Assembly (NCBI GenBank): GCA_003550325.1
Contig: QKWP01000686.1
Coordinates: forward strand, 146,331-210,330
From: Gigaspora rosea
Lineage: Eukaryota; Glomeromycota; Glomeromycetes; Diversisporales; Gigasporaceae
Length of the DNA: 64,000 bases
Direction: 5' to 3'
Below the pieces are notes generated by a model. It was not told the DNA's origin, made no database searches, and saw only the letters and a program-made list of their open reading frames with translations. This document shows, in pieces, positions 33,775-46,074 of this stretch; the stretch's first letter is position 1; the number at the start of each line of letters is the position of its first letter. Made by a program: the position numbers and the translations under genes.

Positions 33775-34101
33775 GGTAACTTGATGCCTAATACACGTAG
33801 TAAAATTCACGAGAAACATTTTTAATTAGGCTGCAGAAGGTGGTTTCTGAATTAAAATTTTAAAAAAAAAGCGGTGTCGCTTCGATTTTACACCTAATCT
33901 TGAAATTTAATTAATCAAAATTACGAAAGGAAGTAAGCTTTGTGGGTGCGCCTAATACAAGTCTAATTACGATTTATTATTATGCCACAGTGAAAACTTG
34001 AATATTCATTTTCAGGTTTAATTTATGTAATAATCTCGAGTTTAATAGAAATATCTTCAAAAATTGTCTATGAATGATCAAAATTAACATTTAAAAAAAT
34101 T
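33775..34101. other. Copy of the kinase 5'-flank block
   Basis: CTTGATGCCTAATACACGTAG, the GCAGAAGGTGGTTTCTGAATT tract and CTCGAGTTTAATAGAAATAT match 30930-31200. Here the block lies 3' of copy C, as expected for tandem duplication of whole kinase units. Confidence 0.55.
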
Positions 34102-35712
34102 TCAATTCGTTTTTAATAAATCGTATAAAAACAGTTTATAAAGTTTTTCTTTCAAATTTTCGTCTTTTTTGACCATTTCAATTAATCTATAGCATAAATG
34201 CGAAGTTCTATTAGGATCAAAGTAATAATTCCCAGAGTTCTCAAACCACGCAATAGAGGTTGTAATTTCCACAAAGTAATCCATAAATAAAAACTTCTCA
34301 TAGTCATTATTTGAATCAGTTGATAATTGAATATCCGAAATTGAGATTTTAGGCGTAGTATCCGAAATAAATTCATCGAAATTACTTGTACCTAAATAAT
34401 AAATAGTGGAAATTTTTTATAAGATATTAATATAATATTCCACCGAAATATGTTTATTTGACAAATAATATTGAATTTCAGTGATTAAGAATACTGAATT
34501 CATTATTAACTTTCAGTTTATTANTAATACAAGTCTAATTACGATTTATTATTATGCCATATTGAATTTCAGTGATTAAGAATACTGAATTCATTATTAA
34601 CTTTCAGTTTATTATACATACCAAATTTTCATTTTCCGATAGATCAATAAGCTTTCTTGAAATTTCTTCAAGTTCAGGACGCTGGTTGGGACAATAATTC
34701 CAACATCTTTTGTAAAGTTGAATGTATGAATTTGGTGTACCTTCTATAAATATTTCTCTTTCTCCTTTGGATGCATGAAAAATAATGTCGTAAGGGATTT
34801 TTTTCAAACGATTAAAATGGCGGTCTGCCATTTGAAATTTCCCAAAGAATATATATCAGATTTTTTGCTACGTTTATATGATCCGCTTTTGAAACATTGA
34901 GGGTCAATGCATCTCGCATTCCATGAACATTAGTATTTGAAGTCTTAGATGTCTCGTCTTTTGATAAGTCAATAACAATTTTTCGTCATGAACTAGAATA
35001 TTTTTGGAGTATTGAAACAAAATTATTTAAAGCGTTAAATCATTATTTAAAAAATCAAAATATCAGATATAGTATATAAAATTTTTTCGTCATAATATGG
35101 CAACATAATTAAATAACGACACTTACAAGGTCTCGATGAATAATATTATTTATTTGAGGCCGTCTAAAATTTCACGGGCCATTCGCAATTTATCGGTCCA
35201 TTCAAGCTTTGAAGAATTTATCTTTAAATATTCGCGTAAGTCTCCATTATTTGCCAATTGCAATTGCAAAATCCATATTATAAAATCCCCGATCTATTAT
35301 TTAAAAATTATTTATTTCATATATAAATATACATGAAATATTCAGCTATTATTACTAACCTCGAGTTACTCCATAAAATCCAATAATATTTGGATGCATG
35401 CAAGCTTTTTGTAAATTCTTAAGCTAAAATATATATAGTGTTGAGGTACTCGCAGCTTTATTATTATTCTTGCAGTCTTATTGTAGCAATAATATAATTT
35501 CTTACCTCTTTAACAAATCTTTGAGTCGTCTTTTCATTCATAGGTATAATTATTGTTTATGAGCAATGGCTAACCCACAAGCTTTTTATTTTGCTTTATA
35601 TATCCCCCTTACCAATTTGCTTCTGAATAGCAGATAGAGAATTCAGAATAGTCGTAAGACTAGAGTAACGTAAATAACATTTTTGAGCCATTCTTCCGAA
35701 TATACAAGATTT
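34102..35712 (-). pseudogene. Decayed kinase copy C
   Basis: Exon 5 about 34102-34395 keeps an open, distinct tail (FENSGNYYFDPNRTSH) not found in A, E or F. Exon 4 about 34620-35012 lacks the SFG segment and its acceptor AG reads AA. Exon 3 about 35126-35290 is shortened before HRDL. Exon 2 is about 35360-35425. Exon 1 about 35508-35700 has lost the glycine-loop region. A single N at 34525 with a duplicated tract lies between exons 4 and 5. Not translatable as a kinase. Confidence 0.85.
34465..34620. other. Single-N join with duplicated flank
   Basis: ATTGAATTTCAGTGATTAAG and the following 40 bp occur at 34468 and again at 34562. Between them, after the N at 34525, is a 35-bp copy of 33953-33987 (AATACAAGTCTAATTACG). 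This looks like an assembly patch rather than biology. Confidence 0.65.
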
Positions 35713-36789
35713 TAATAACTTTAAAAAATGTACAGGATTATTTAGCCTCTACAATGTATACGAAACAGTTAAAACTTATTAACCGGTAGTACAATTTCGA
35801 GATTGCATAAACCAATAATCTGAATATCGATTATTGGGCATGCGAGTATTTTTTATAACCGTCATAAAATAACGCGAATGACACAATAAAATCCGCAGAT
35901 TCGCGCACCACAGATTCCGCATCAAATTTTAAACACTGCGTCTAACGCTAATTAGCAAATATAGCGATATACTAATAAGTCTAATTACAAAAATATATCG
36001 CGAAAACTTGAATATTCACTTTCAGGCTTTAATTAGCACCACTCATTTTAATCAACGTAAATATCTCGAGCTTTAATTCACGTAATCATCTCGAGATTTA
36101 ATCAACGTGACCATCTCGAGTTTAATAAATGTCGCAGATCATAATTTAAAATGAAATCTACATTCTATAGCCTTCTAAAACCCATTAATACTTGTTTATT
36201 ATAATTTTTTTTAAAACTAACCCTAACCCTAAACCCCTAACCCTAAAAAATGCACCCCAAAAAAATTTAGTTTTCGAGATTTTATACTATCATTTCATTT
36301 TAATCTGGATTTCATTATGACTAACCTCCATAAAATTTAATAATATTTGAATTAAATATTTCTAATTTTTTTATATATAGTTTTTATTATTTTTCGCAAA
36401 AAGTATGAGGTTTTATAAGTTTGTGTTACGCAAGTGCTTTAGTGTGCATATAATGAACATATGGTTGAAAAGTCAAGCAATTATATTTTTATAAAATACA
36501 GTATATAAAAATTACTATTAAATTTATATAGTAATTTTACAATCAATATTTTAAAAAAAGTTAGTATAAATAAAATTTTTTATTTTAACAAGAAAGTTAC
36601 TAAAATAATTATATTTTAATTATCCGCATACTAACTACTTTTAATAAAGTAAAAATATTAAAAGTTATTTTGTTTACTAATAGCTATTTTGAGGTACGAA
36701 TCTTTTTGCACCGGACCATATATATAGTGTTAAATTAATTCGCAGCTTTATTATTATTGCAATATTGTAGCAATAATATAATTTCTTAC
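35713..36789. other. 5' flank of copy C and AT-rich DNA
   Basis: Includes parts of the kinase 5'-flank block, a threefold ATCTCGAG..TTTAATCAACGT repeat (36055-36128), a telomere-like CCCTAAC tract (36217-36246) and AT-rich DNA with no gene. Confidence 0.45.
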
Positions 36790-36993
36790 CTATTTAGCAA
36801 ATCTTTGAATAGTCTTTTCATCCATAGATATAATGTTTAATTGCTTAAGAGCAATGCTATTCCATTTTGCTTTATATACAATTTCGAAACCCCCTTTACC
36901 AATTGGTTTATGAACAGTGAATTCAGAATAGTCACAAGATCTAATGCAACCTCTGTCAATAGTATTTTTGAGCCATTCTTACGAATCTACCAT
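36790..36993 (-). pseudogene. Orphan kinase exon 1 (decayed)
   Basis: Minus-strand match to exon 1 of A, E and F, keeping a donor CTTAC at its low end and HKPIGKGGFEIVYKAKW-like coding. It has a stop right after the start (MVDS*EW) and internal deletions (204 against 216 nt). No exons 2-5 follow on this strand. It faces copy D head to head. Confidence 0.75.
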
Positions 36994-37330
36994 ATCTTAA
37001 TATGTTTTGTTAAATGCTGTTTCGAAGAAAAATTGTTTAAGATGCTTATTTAACCTCTAAAATGTATACGATTTCGTCTAAACATGAATAATGAAAAGAG
37101 TTGGGAGTTTCAATAGTAGTACAATTTCGGGACTGCATAAACTAGATCTGGATAATCTGAATATCTACTACAAGCCTAATTATAAACCGCACACTCATTT
37201 TAATCAACGTAACCATCTCGTGCTTTTTTAATTCGTGTAACCATCTCGAATTTTAATCAACGTAACCATCTCGAGTTTATTAAATCAAATTTAAAGTTCA
37301 TATTTCTGTATTTGAAAAATAAAGAAAATT

Positions 37331-38450
37331 TTTCGAGGTTAGCAAAAATAATTGAATGCTTTATATTTATTATATATGAAATAAATAATTTTAAAAATAT
37401 ATTCATAATAGATCGGGAATTTTATAATATGGTTTTGCAATTGGCAAATAATGAAAACTTAAGCGAATATTTAAAGATTAATTTTTCAAAGCTTGAATGG
37501 ACCGATAAATTGCGAATGGCGTGAAATTTTAGACGATCTCAAATTCCTACATAAAAATAATTTTATTCTCTTGTAAGTGTAGTTATTTAAATGCTTAAGA
37601 AATTTTGTTTCAACACCCCAAAATATTCTAGTTCATGACGAAAAATTGTTGATTGCAGAGTTTGGCTTATCAAAAGACGAGACATCTAAGACTTCAAAAC
37701 TAGTGTTCATGGAATGCAGGATACATTGACCCTTTCAATGTTTCAAAAGCGAATCATATAAACGTAGCAAAAAATCTGATATATATATATAGCTTTGGAG
37801 TATTCTTTGGGAAATTTCAAATGGCAGACCGCCATTCCAATTGTTTGAAAAAAATCCCTTATGGCATTATTTTTCATGCATCCAAAGGAGAAAGAGAAAT
37901 ACCTATAGAAGGTACAGTACACCAAATTCATAAATTCAACTTTACAAAAGATGTTGGAATTATGGTCCCTGAACTTGAAGAAATTTCAAGAAAACTTATG
38001 GATCTATTGGAAAATGAAAATTTGGTATGTTTAATAAACTGCAAAGTTAATAATGAATTCAGCATTCTGAATCACTGAAATTCAATATTATTTGTCAAAT
38101 AAACATATTTCGGTGAAATATTATATTAATGTCTTATAAAAAATTTCCACCATTTATTATTTAGGTACAAGTAAATTCGACGAATTTATTTCATATACTA
38201 TACCTAAAATCTCAATTTCGTATATTCAATTATCAACCAATTCAAATAATGACTATGAGAAGTTTTATTTATGGATTTTTACTCTGTGGAAATTACAACA
38301 TGGTTTGAAAACTTTGGGAATTATTACTTTGATCTTAATAGAACTTCGCATTTATGCTATAGATTAATTGAAATGGTCAAAAAAATGAAAATTTGAAAGA
38401 AAAAATTTATAAACAATTTTCATCCGATTTATTAAAAACGATTGAAAATT
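37331..38450 (+). pseudogene. Decayed kinase copy D, lacking exons 1-2
   Basis: Begins with the last bases of exon 2 (TCGAG|GTTAG, 37335). Exon 3 (37412-37575) keeps YNMVLQLANNENL but has a stop after RMA, and a 7-bp loss removes HRD. The exon-4 acceptor reads CAA instead of CAG (near 37612). DFG is EFG (GCAGAGTTTGGC near 37656). Exon 4 continues to about 38018. Exon 5 (38166-38450) has the copy-C type tail with frameshifts. It starts where the minus-strand flank of the orphan exon ends, near 37300. Confidence 0.85.
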
Positions 38451-38639
38451 TTTTTAAATGTTAATTTTGATCATTCATTATTGTAATAAGACAATTTTTT
38501 GAAAGATATTTTTATTAAACTCGAGATTGTTAGATTTTTAAGTAAATTAAAACTGAAAAATGAATCTTCAAGTTTTCACTGTGGAATAATAATAAATCGT
38601 AATTAGACTTATATTAAACGTACCCACAAAAATTACTTC

Positions 38640-38995
38640 CTTTCGTAATTTTGATTAATTAAATTTCAAGATTAGGTGTAAAATCGAAGCGACATCACTT
38701 TTTTTACAAAAAATTCAATAACTCGAAATTTTAATTAAGAAACCACCTTCTGCGGCCTAATTAAAAATGTTTCTCGTGAATTTTACTACGTGTATTACAG
38801 AGGCAATTTTTCGTAGGTGCGCTACCCGAAATCGTATAGATTATCGTTATGCAGTTTATATAGTCTCGAAACTCCGATATTCAATTCTACAATTCTAAGT
38901 TTTAACTGTTTAGACGAAATTGTATACATTTTTTTGTAGAATTTTTTTCATCGATTCAGCATTTAATAATTACATATAAAATAACTTATTAAAAT
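38640..38995 (+). promoter_or_regulatory. Conserved 5' flank of kinase gene E
   Basis: Reverse-oriented copy of the block upstream of A and F (TTAAAAATGTTTCTCGTGAA, then GACGAAATTGTATACATTT), ending TATTAAAATATGATA at the start codon. Confidence 0.5.
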
Positions 38996-40681
38996 ATGAT
39001 ATATTTGGAAGAATGGCTCCAAAATGCTATTCACGAAGGTTACTTTAAGTCCTACGACTATTCTGAATTCTCTGTTCATGAACCAATTGGTAAAGGAGGT
39101 TTTGGACTTGTATATAGAGCAAAATGGAAAGATTGCGGGTTAGCCGTTGCTCTAAAGCAATTAAACATTATACCTACGGATGAAAATACCATTCACAGAT
39201 TTGTTAAAGAGGTAAGAAAATTACATTATTGTTATAATAATAATGCAAGAATAATAATAAAGTTGCGAATAACTCAATACTATATATATATATTTAGCTT
39301 AAGAACATACGAAAAGTTTGCAATAAGCATCCAAATATTATTAAATTTCATGGAGTAACACGAGGTTAGTATGATAATAATAATTGAATATTTCGTGTAT
39401 ATTTATATATGAATTAAAAATATATTCATAATAGATCGGGGATTCTATATTATGGTTCTGCAATTGGCAAATAATGGAGATTTACGTGAATATTTAAAGA
39501 TAAATTTTTCAAAGCTTAAATGGGCTGATAAATTGCGAATGGCCCGCGAAATTTTAGACGGTCTCAAATTCCTACATGAAAATGATATTATTCATCGAGA
39601 TCTTGTAAGTGTCTAATTTTTTATGTTGCTATATAATGTTACACTTGGCTTTACTAGTTTTTTTATCAATAACATCTCGTGATCTAGTGATCACGTTTTG
39701 ATAATTTTAGTATTAGGATGATCAAAATCATCAAAACATGCTCATTAGATCGCGAGATGTTGTTAATTAGTAAAGAACTAATAAGGCCAAGTGTTCAAGA
39801 ATTAAAGTTCTCCCGTATATCCGACTCAGTTACTTATATCTAATATGGTATCTCGATTTTTTTTTTTTTTTAATAATGATAACAATTTTAACGTTCTATA
39901 ATTAAACATTCTTTTGTTTCAGCATTCCAAAAATATTCTAGTTCATGACAAAAAATTGTTGATTGCAGATTTTGGCCTATCGAAAGACGAGACATCTAAA
40001 ACTTCAAGTGCTAGTGATTATGGAATGCAAGCATACATTGACCCTCAATGTTTAAAAAATGAATCATATAAACGCAACAAGAAATCTGACATATATAGCT
40101 TTGGGATAATTCTTTGGGAAATTTCAAGTGGCAGACCGCCATTCCAATCGTTACCGAAAACCCCTTATGGCATTATTATTCATGTTTTCGAAGGAGGAAG
40201 AGAAAAACCTGTAGAAGGTACACCAGACTCATACATTCAAATTTATGAAAGATGTTGGAATTATGATCCCAACCAGCGTCCTGAACTTGAAGAAATTCAA
40301 GAATGCTTATTGAATCTATTAAGAAAAGAAAATTTTGGTATGTATAATGAATTGCAAGGATAATAATGAATTATTCTAAATGATTGAGATTCATTATTAC
40401 TTGCCAAATAAAAACACATTTTGGTGGAATGTTAATTATCTGATTATTTGCGTAATCCTATTTCTAACATTTATTATTTAGGTACAAGTCAAATCGACGA
40501 ATACGAAATTATTACGGGTATTCCATTACCAACTGAATCAATGAAAGAAAAAAGAAGATTCGACGAATTTCTGGATATTCCATTATCAACTAATTCAAGT
40601 GAAGAAAAAAGAAGAAAGAAGGAATTCACTAATAATGGCTGTGAGAAGTTATTGGGACCTCTTGAATTTATAGGCGACTAA
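38996..40681 (+). CDS. Protein kinase gene E (TKL-like), 355 aa, five exons
   Basis: Exons 38996-39211, 39298-39364, 39435-39604, 39923-40337, 40482-40681; sizes and phases equal those of A and F apart from two added codons in exon 4 (LPKTPYG against LNPYA). Catalytic elements are all present: GKGGFG, VALK, FVKE, HRDLHSKN, DFGLSK, DPQC in place of APE, SDIYSFG, NQRPELEE. The substrate is unknown. The last exon is longer in its middle, with two charged EKRR(F/K) stretches (ESMKEKRRFDEF, SSEEKRRKKEF). The stop at 40679-40681 is TAA where A and F have TTA; the frame stays open for 69 further codons (to 40888) and still resembles A and F. E therefore has a kinase domain but has lost the conserved tail. 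Confidence 0.8.
39643..39792. mobile_element. Inverted-repeat element in intron 3 of kinase E
   Basis: Ends ACTTGGCTTTACTAGTTT and, reversed, ACTTGGCCTTATTAGTTC. Same family and intron as 28128-28319 and 61273-61421. Confidence 0.75.
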
Positions 40682-40888
40682 TTTATGGAACACTTTTTGA
40701 AGGCAGGAGCAGGAGTGTGGGAATTACAATCTCGGTCACGTAATGTGAGAAAACGGGAAGCTGGACTTTTTATACAAATTTTAATTGTAATTAATTTATC
40801 ACATGATTTATGTAGCATAGCTTTTTACCAAAAAAATATTTCATATAGCCAAAAGATAATTATTTATTTATTACATTTTCTAAACTGA
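40682..40888 (+). pseudogene. Cut-off 3' coding remnant of kinase E
   Basis: After the premature TAA the same frame reads FMEHFLKAGAGVWELQSRSR and continues through REAGLFIQIL, matching the tails of A (FMEYFLNARTGMWELQ) and F (FMEYFLNAGAGMWELQ). It is the untranslated remainder of the tail unless the stop is read through or spliced out. Confidence 0.75.
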
Positions 40889-41825
40889 TTTGATTATTGT
40901 TATTTTGCTTACGTATCATACGGTGCGGGACACCTTAAACCAGCAAGTAAAATAGCCGATTTTTAAATTCCATCACAAAAATAACTAGAATAGCTAGAAC
41001 AATTTGATTTTTTATAAAAATGTAAAGAATGACCAGAAGAATAAAGTTCAAGAATTATTTTTTGAATTTATTAAATTTTAATATTTTTAAAAATTTTTAA
41101 AAACAACCATTTTTTACTATTAAACCTAAAAATTTGGCCACTATAATTCTGGTAAATTTATTATAATTCTGGTCAAGCTTATCATAGTTCTGGTCAGAAT
41201 TATAAAAAAAAATTTTTTTAAATTTTAAAATTGGGTGATACAAATAAAATTAACTGGTTTACATAACATTTGAACCTCGAGGTTTTTTTTTTATATAGGT
41301 AAAATTTTTTATAAGTAATAATTATGTATAGTACATACATACATCGAAATTTAAAATTATACATTGATAATAAACTTATACCTTAGAGTAATTATCGCTG
41401 TTTTCAAAATGGTAGACATCTAGCCCTAACTTACGCGTTGACGATAGTCACGCTAGGGTTATTATCATGAGGATAACCTCTATATTGAAAAGGTAATAGC
41501 ATATGATTGTATGCAACAGAGATTATAGTTAGAGATTTTAGATACATATGCATGCAACAGAGATTATAAAGATACATGTGGGAGTAAATGGTGAATCTTA
41601 GTGCTTTCTTACTTCGTTTGTCTTGTCACTTGTTCTCATTGATGCCCGATTAAAATCTGGCTCACGTCGTGTTATGCATAACCTGTGCTCCAGTATAAAT
41701 AAATAATAATAATATGAAAAGGAAATGATTAACTTCCGGTCCTAGTAGAACGTAGGAGTAAAAAAAAAAAACTGCTAATATAGGTGAAGTTGGTGCAATT
41801 TTACAACTTGATGACTGTTATCGAA
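40889..41825. other. No gene recognised
   Basis: AT-rich, with TTCTGGT(C/A)A motifs at 41150-41190 in a small inverted cluster. A mixed-composition tract at 41410-41700 ends in ATAAATAAATAATAATAAT and could be the 3' end of a retroposed sequence. That reading is weak. Confidence 0.35.
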
Positions 41826-41829
41826 ATGG

Positions 41830-42265
41830 ATTCCTTATAACAAATTTCGAGACATAAAAGAGATAGGAAAAGGGGGATTCGTGACTGTACATTATGCGTA
41901 TTGGAACGATAAAAATAGAAATTTTTAGACACCAGTTGTACTTAAAAACAGATTGCGATATTGGATACAAAAATCAATCAATTTTAAAATGTTATGGAAT
42001 ATCAAGAGATGATAAATTTAATGATTACATTATCGTTTTGAAATATGTGAGTAAAGGTTCATTGCAAAATATATTGGTTCAGTAGCACAATTAAAATGAA
42101 AAAATAAATTGGATGTGTTATATAGTATCGCTTCAGACCTTGAATCAATCTATTCTCAAGAATTAATTCATTAAGATTTATATTCTGGAATTATCTTGTA
42201 AGATCATTTACATAGTGCATACATTATAGATTTAGGACTTTCTAACATAAATCAAAAAGAATTTA
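41830..42265 (+). pseudogene. Decayed kinase of a different subfamily
   Basis: Plus-strand pieces read IKEIGKGGF, VHYAYWNDKNR, a stop, VVLKTDCDIGYKNQ, a long open part (ILKCYGISRDDKFNDYIIVL, KYVSKGSLQNIL), then in shifted frames IH*DLYSG, and DLGLSN where DFG is expected. The order matches the N-lobe, hinge, catalytic loop and activation segment of a kinase, but sequence and spacing differ from A-F. In-frame stops at about 41927 and later make it non-functional. Confidence 0.65.
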
Positions 42266-44149
42266 ATTTTGTTATACCATCCATTAATGCTTGGATCCAG
42301 ATTACAAAATCTGGATGTATCCAGATATAAAAAGGATAAGGGATTTTATTTTTGTAAAGCGGATAATAAATCCGGATTTTTTATTTTAGCTGTTATATAA
42401 ATCCGATTTTTTATCTGGATATTATATGCTAATCAACATCCATCGGGAAAATAAAAACATTAATAATCTGTAGTGATCTTCAAATTTTTAAAAAATTGCT
42501 AGATCTTCAAATTTTAGATTTTTGCAGTTCTTCGTTAAAAATTTGTGCAAATATTTAAAAAGTACAATCTTTGCAGATTATAATAGGCACCGCCTATTAT
42601 AATTTGCGATATTCTCCAAAACTATAACTACTGTACTTACCTAGGACCCCGGATAATACTAATAGAGGTATGAGGTGGGTTAATAGTAAATTTTCAGGTA
42701 TTTTGTTCACTCTAAACACTCTAATTTTGACCATTTTAAGTCTCATACCATGATTTATATGCCCAATTTAATTATATAGCCTATCAATCAATTACAAAAT
42801 TTATAATCTTACAAAAATTACAAATTATACAAAATTACAGTAAATTTACTACTGAATAAATTGCTATAAAGCATAAATTTTAATTTTTTATTTGCATTTG
42901 TCATTGTAATTATAAATTGTTTGAACTACATATAAATTATAGCATAATTATTACTGCGAGTTAGAACAAAAAAAAAGACTACACTTTTTAGGGTTTACAG
43001 TATATTAGTAACACATTTGTATTAAAATTTTTTTTTTGTGCTCTAACAATTTTTCTTGTACTATTTAATATTACACATTCAATCTTTCTATCTTGGATTA
43101 AATCAATGCAAGTAAAAAATTAATTAAAAATAAATAGATTAGTAAATATTTCAATTAATAAAAAATTTTTATTCTTACAAATAATTGATGTGTATAAGAA
43201 TTAAATAAAAAAATAGATAGCTTAAATATTTTGATTGATATCATTTAAAACCATTTTTCTAGTATTTTTTTTTTTTAGTTATGATTTCTAGTATTTCCAA
43301 TTTTTTTTTCTAAAAATTTGGTTTAATAATCATATATCTGAACTAATTTGATATAAAGTAAAAATAAATTAAATAAGTTTAATATTTATATTAAGTATTT
43401 TAATTGACAAATTATTGATACAATCAATTAATTATTGTGAATAAAAAATCAAAATAAAATATACTGTATTTGCACATAATATAGTGCTATTTCAAGCATA
43501 GAAGTGCAAAAAAATTGGTTTTCTTTTTTTTCTATAGCAAAGCTTCTGAAACTTATGACCAAGACAAAACTTTTAATTATACAAAAATTATTAACTAACT
43601 ATAGCTAAATTTTTAACTACATGTAAATGTTAACTACAGAGAAGGTTTTTTTATAGAACTTTTGATTACAAAAAAATCTTTAACTACTCAGGATCCTTGT
43701 TTATAGCAAACTCTTGGCTATATCAAAGCTTCTAACCATGCCAAAACTTTTGGCTGCTTGAAATATTTAAATACGGCTTCTGATAGCTAACTACTAGACA
43801 AAATCTTAAAACTTGGCACTAAAAAGTAGTGCAAAGTAATAAAATTTGAATATATATTACAAATGAATACAGCCAATCAAATTTCAAACTAGGATATTAG
43901 TCTGCATTAAATTTATATGGACCAAACTTTGAAATGATACCCTCGATTATTATTTTGTAAAAGCATATTATATGAACTTTTTTAAAATATTAGATATTTG
44001 TTTTTAATAAAATTATACCCACTTTAGGTATATAATCTTACTTTACTAATCCCAGTTTTATAATACTAGATTAATATAAAAAGCCTTTTTAATAATATAA
44101 CCACCAAAAAATTTTTAAAAATACTTGTCTGATTTAATAATTTCACCAA
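42266..44149. other. AT-rich, no gene; small motif clusters
   Basis: 42285-42445 carries ATCCAGAT/ATCTGGAT and ATCCGGATTT motifs in both orientations (possible small element). 42560-42600 repeats the AATAGGCACCGCCTATT palindrome seen near 10845. The rest shows no credible gene. Confidence 0.4.
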
Positions 44150-45365
44150 CAATAAACAAAACAAAACAATAAATAAATAAATAACAAATACGTAAATAAA
44201 TAAAGTAAAAAACGTACTTTTTTAATTTTTCTTAATGCTTTTTTTTATTTTATTTATTATTAATTAAAATAATATCATTTTTTTTTTTATCTACATATAA
44301 TATTTACTTTGTTAAAAAAATTAAATTATTTAAATATTTTTTTTAAATTTTAAGATGAGACCTTGCTTTTATTTAAATATTTTTTAAATTATCATGTTTA
44401 TAATTTTATCAATTTTTTTTATTCTTATATTTTTTTTAGAAAAATTATAAATGGCGTCCCCATATGATCGGCCAATCAGATTTAAGATTTGTGATCATAT
44501 ACCGGTAGCTTGTCTCCAGAGTACTCAATTCGCTCTAAATACCCAATTCAATCTAAATCAGATTTACAGATAATGGATTTTTTTTATTTTTCTGTTTTTT
44601 TATTTCACAATCTAAATTCTATATTTCTTTTTTGGCTATTGTCTTTAGATAAGTATATTTTTTTTCTTCTTTTTTTGCTTGTTATCATCACTAACTTCTC
44701 TTTTCTTTAGGTCTTTTTATTCGAAATCAGCTTCAACTTGGTTCTGAGGACGAAAAAGCGTTAGCAGTGACTTCGCTGGAACTGAACTGCGAAATGGGTG
44801 GGTTGGGCTAGTCTTTAGGTCTTTTCATTTAAAATCAGCTTTGATTTGGTTCTAAAGACGGAAAAGCGTTAGCAGTGACTTTGCCAGATCTAAGCTGCAA
44901 AATGGGTGAGATTGGGCTGTTATTTAGATAAATACCGTATTTGTCTAAAAATAAGCTACCTTTTTTGGCCAAAAAGTTACACAAAAATTTGTGGTGTTAG
45001 CTTATTTTCAGATTGTTAAATTTTTTGAAAAATTGAAAACAGTACTAATAAAAAGTTGTCTAAATGCTATGAAATTTTTACTATAAGTATATTTCATTGC
45101 GCTGAACAATTTTACTTAATCGACCTTTTGAAGTTTACATAGTAAAAAAATGGGTTATATGTAGCAACTGTTAACGATTTCTTTAAAAATTTTTCTGAAA
45201 ATCTGGGTGTAGCTTCTTTTGGAGTTAGCTTATTTTCGTAAACCTACAGTACCAGCCTTTTTTTTCTTTTTTTTTCTTCGTTGTTGTTTTTGTTTTTTTA
45301 CTACTACTAATTTCTCTCTTTTCTTCATCTCGTAAATGCTGTCTTTAATATTCTTGTGACTGGCA
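44150..45365. repeat. T-rich composite repeat with 110-bp direct repeat
   Basis: Starts with AAATAAATAAAGTAAAAAACG, similar to 10955-10980, and has T-rich tracts like 11.0-11.35 kb. Two direct copies of a unit from GTCTTT(T/T)ATT(C/T) through AAATCAGCTT to GCGTTAGCAGTGACTT lie at about 44710-44815 and 44816-44925. A pogo-like element (44935-45249) is inside. The 66-codon reading at 44510-44710 is T-rich low complexity. Confidence 0.45.
44935..45249. mobile_element. pogo/mariner-like element (TA TSD), AAAATAAGCTA motif
   Basis: TA at 44933-44934 and 45250-45251. Ends CCGTATTTGTCTAAAAATA and, reversed, CTGTAGGTTTACGAAAATA, each followed by AGCTA. 315 bp, non-coding. Confidence 0.7.
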
Positions 45366-45939
45366 TTCTTTTTTTATTAGGGGGTTTCCAGAAATTACAT
45401 GATTTTTAGGTGGGTGGGTGGGTTTACTAAATTATCAGGTTATATATATAATATATATAATATATATAATATATATCCATCAATTGAATATTTGTTATAC
45501 TATATATGGATCGCATCATATTATTTGTTATAAGAGGCGTTTAGAGTATAGAATTAGAATACAATTATAGAAGTATACCATGCATAATATGCATGATATA
45601 CCTCTATACCGGTAATTATAGCACGGCCACTATTGATCATGAGTATTAAACTATTTATATTAGCTTCTCGAACCGCAAACATGTACCATAATTCATAAAT
45701 AACTTTCTTTTTATTTTGTTGTTATTTTGCACAATGCAGATATCATCCATACTTATATTATGTTACACTATACAAGTTTAAAAAAATATAAATAGTATAA
45801 TTTATAATCAATAACCAATGTACTATAATTCTGATTTGATACAACGATAATTTTTTTGAAAATGCACTTCACTGATCAAAAAAATTACTACTCATACTAT
45901 ATTATATACTTGCACAGATCTACAGTATATATTAAATTC

Positions 45940-46074
45940 ATGAACAGCTTGGATGCACTTTTACAGAATTTAAATATTCCAAATTTTAGTGACATTAAAT
46001 TTTTGGTTGAAGGCCAAACAATTCTTGCACACCAAGTAATATTGGCAAAATGCATATTTAAAATTAATACGTAA
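45940..46074 (+). pseudogene. BTB/POZ domain N-terminal fragment
   Basis: Reads SLDALLQNLNIPNFSDIKFL, then VEGQTILAHQVILAKC, and stops at 46072. The phrase SDIKFLVEGQTILAHQVILA is the start of a BTB/POZ domain (first strand pair and helix), a dimerisation and cullin-adaptor fold common in large families in these fungi (family knowledge). The remainder of the domain is absent. A start at 45940 (ATG of MNSLDALL) is plausible; upstream in-frame codons are not typical. Probably a captured or broken gene end. Confidence 0.6.
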
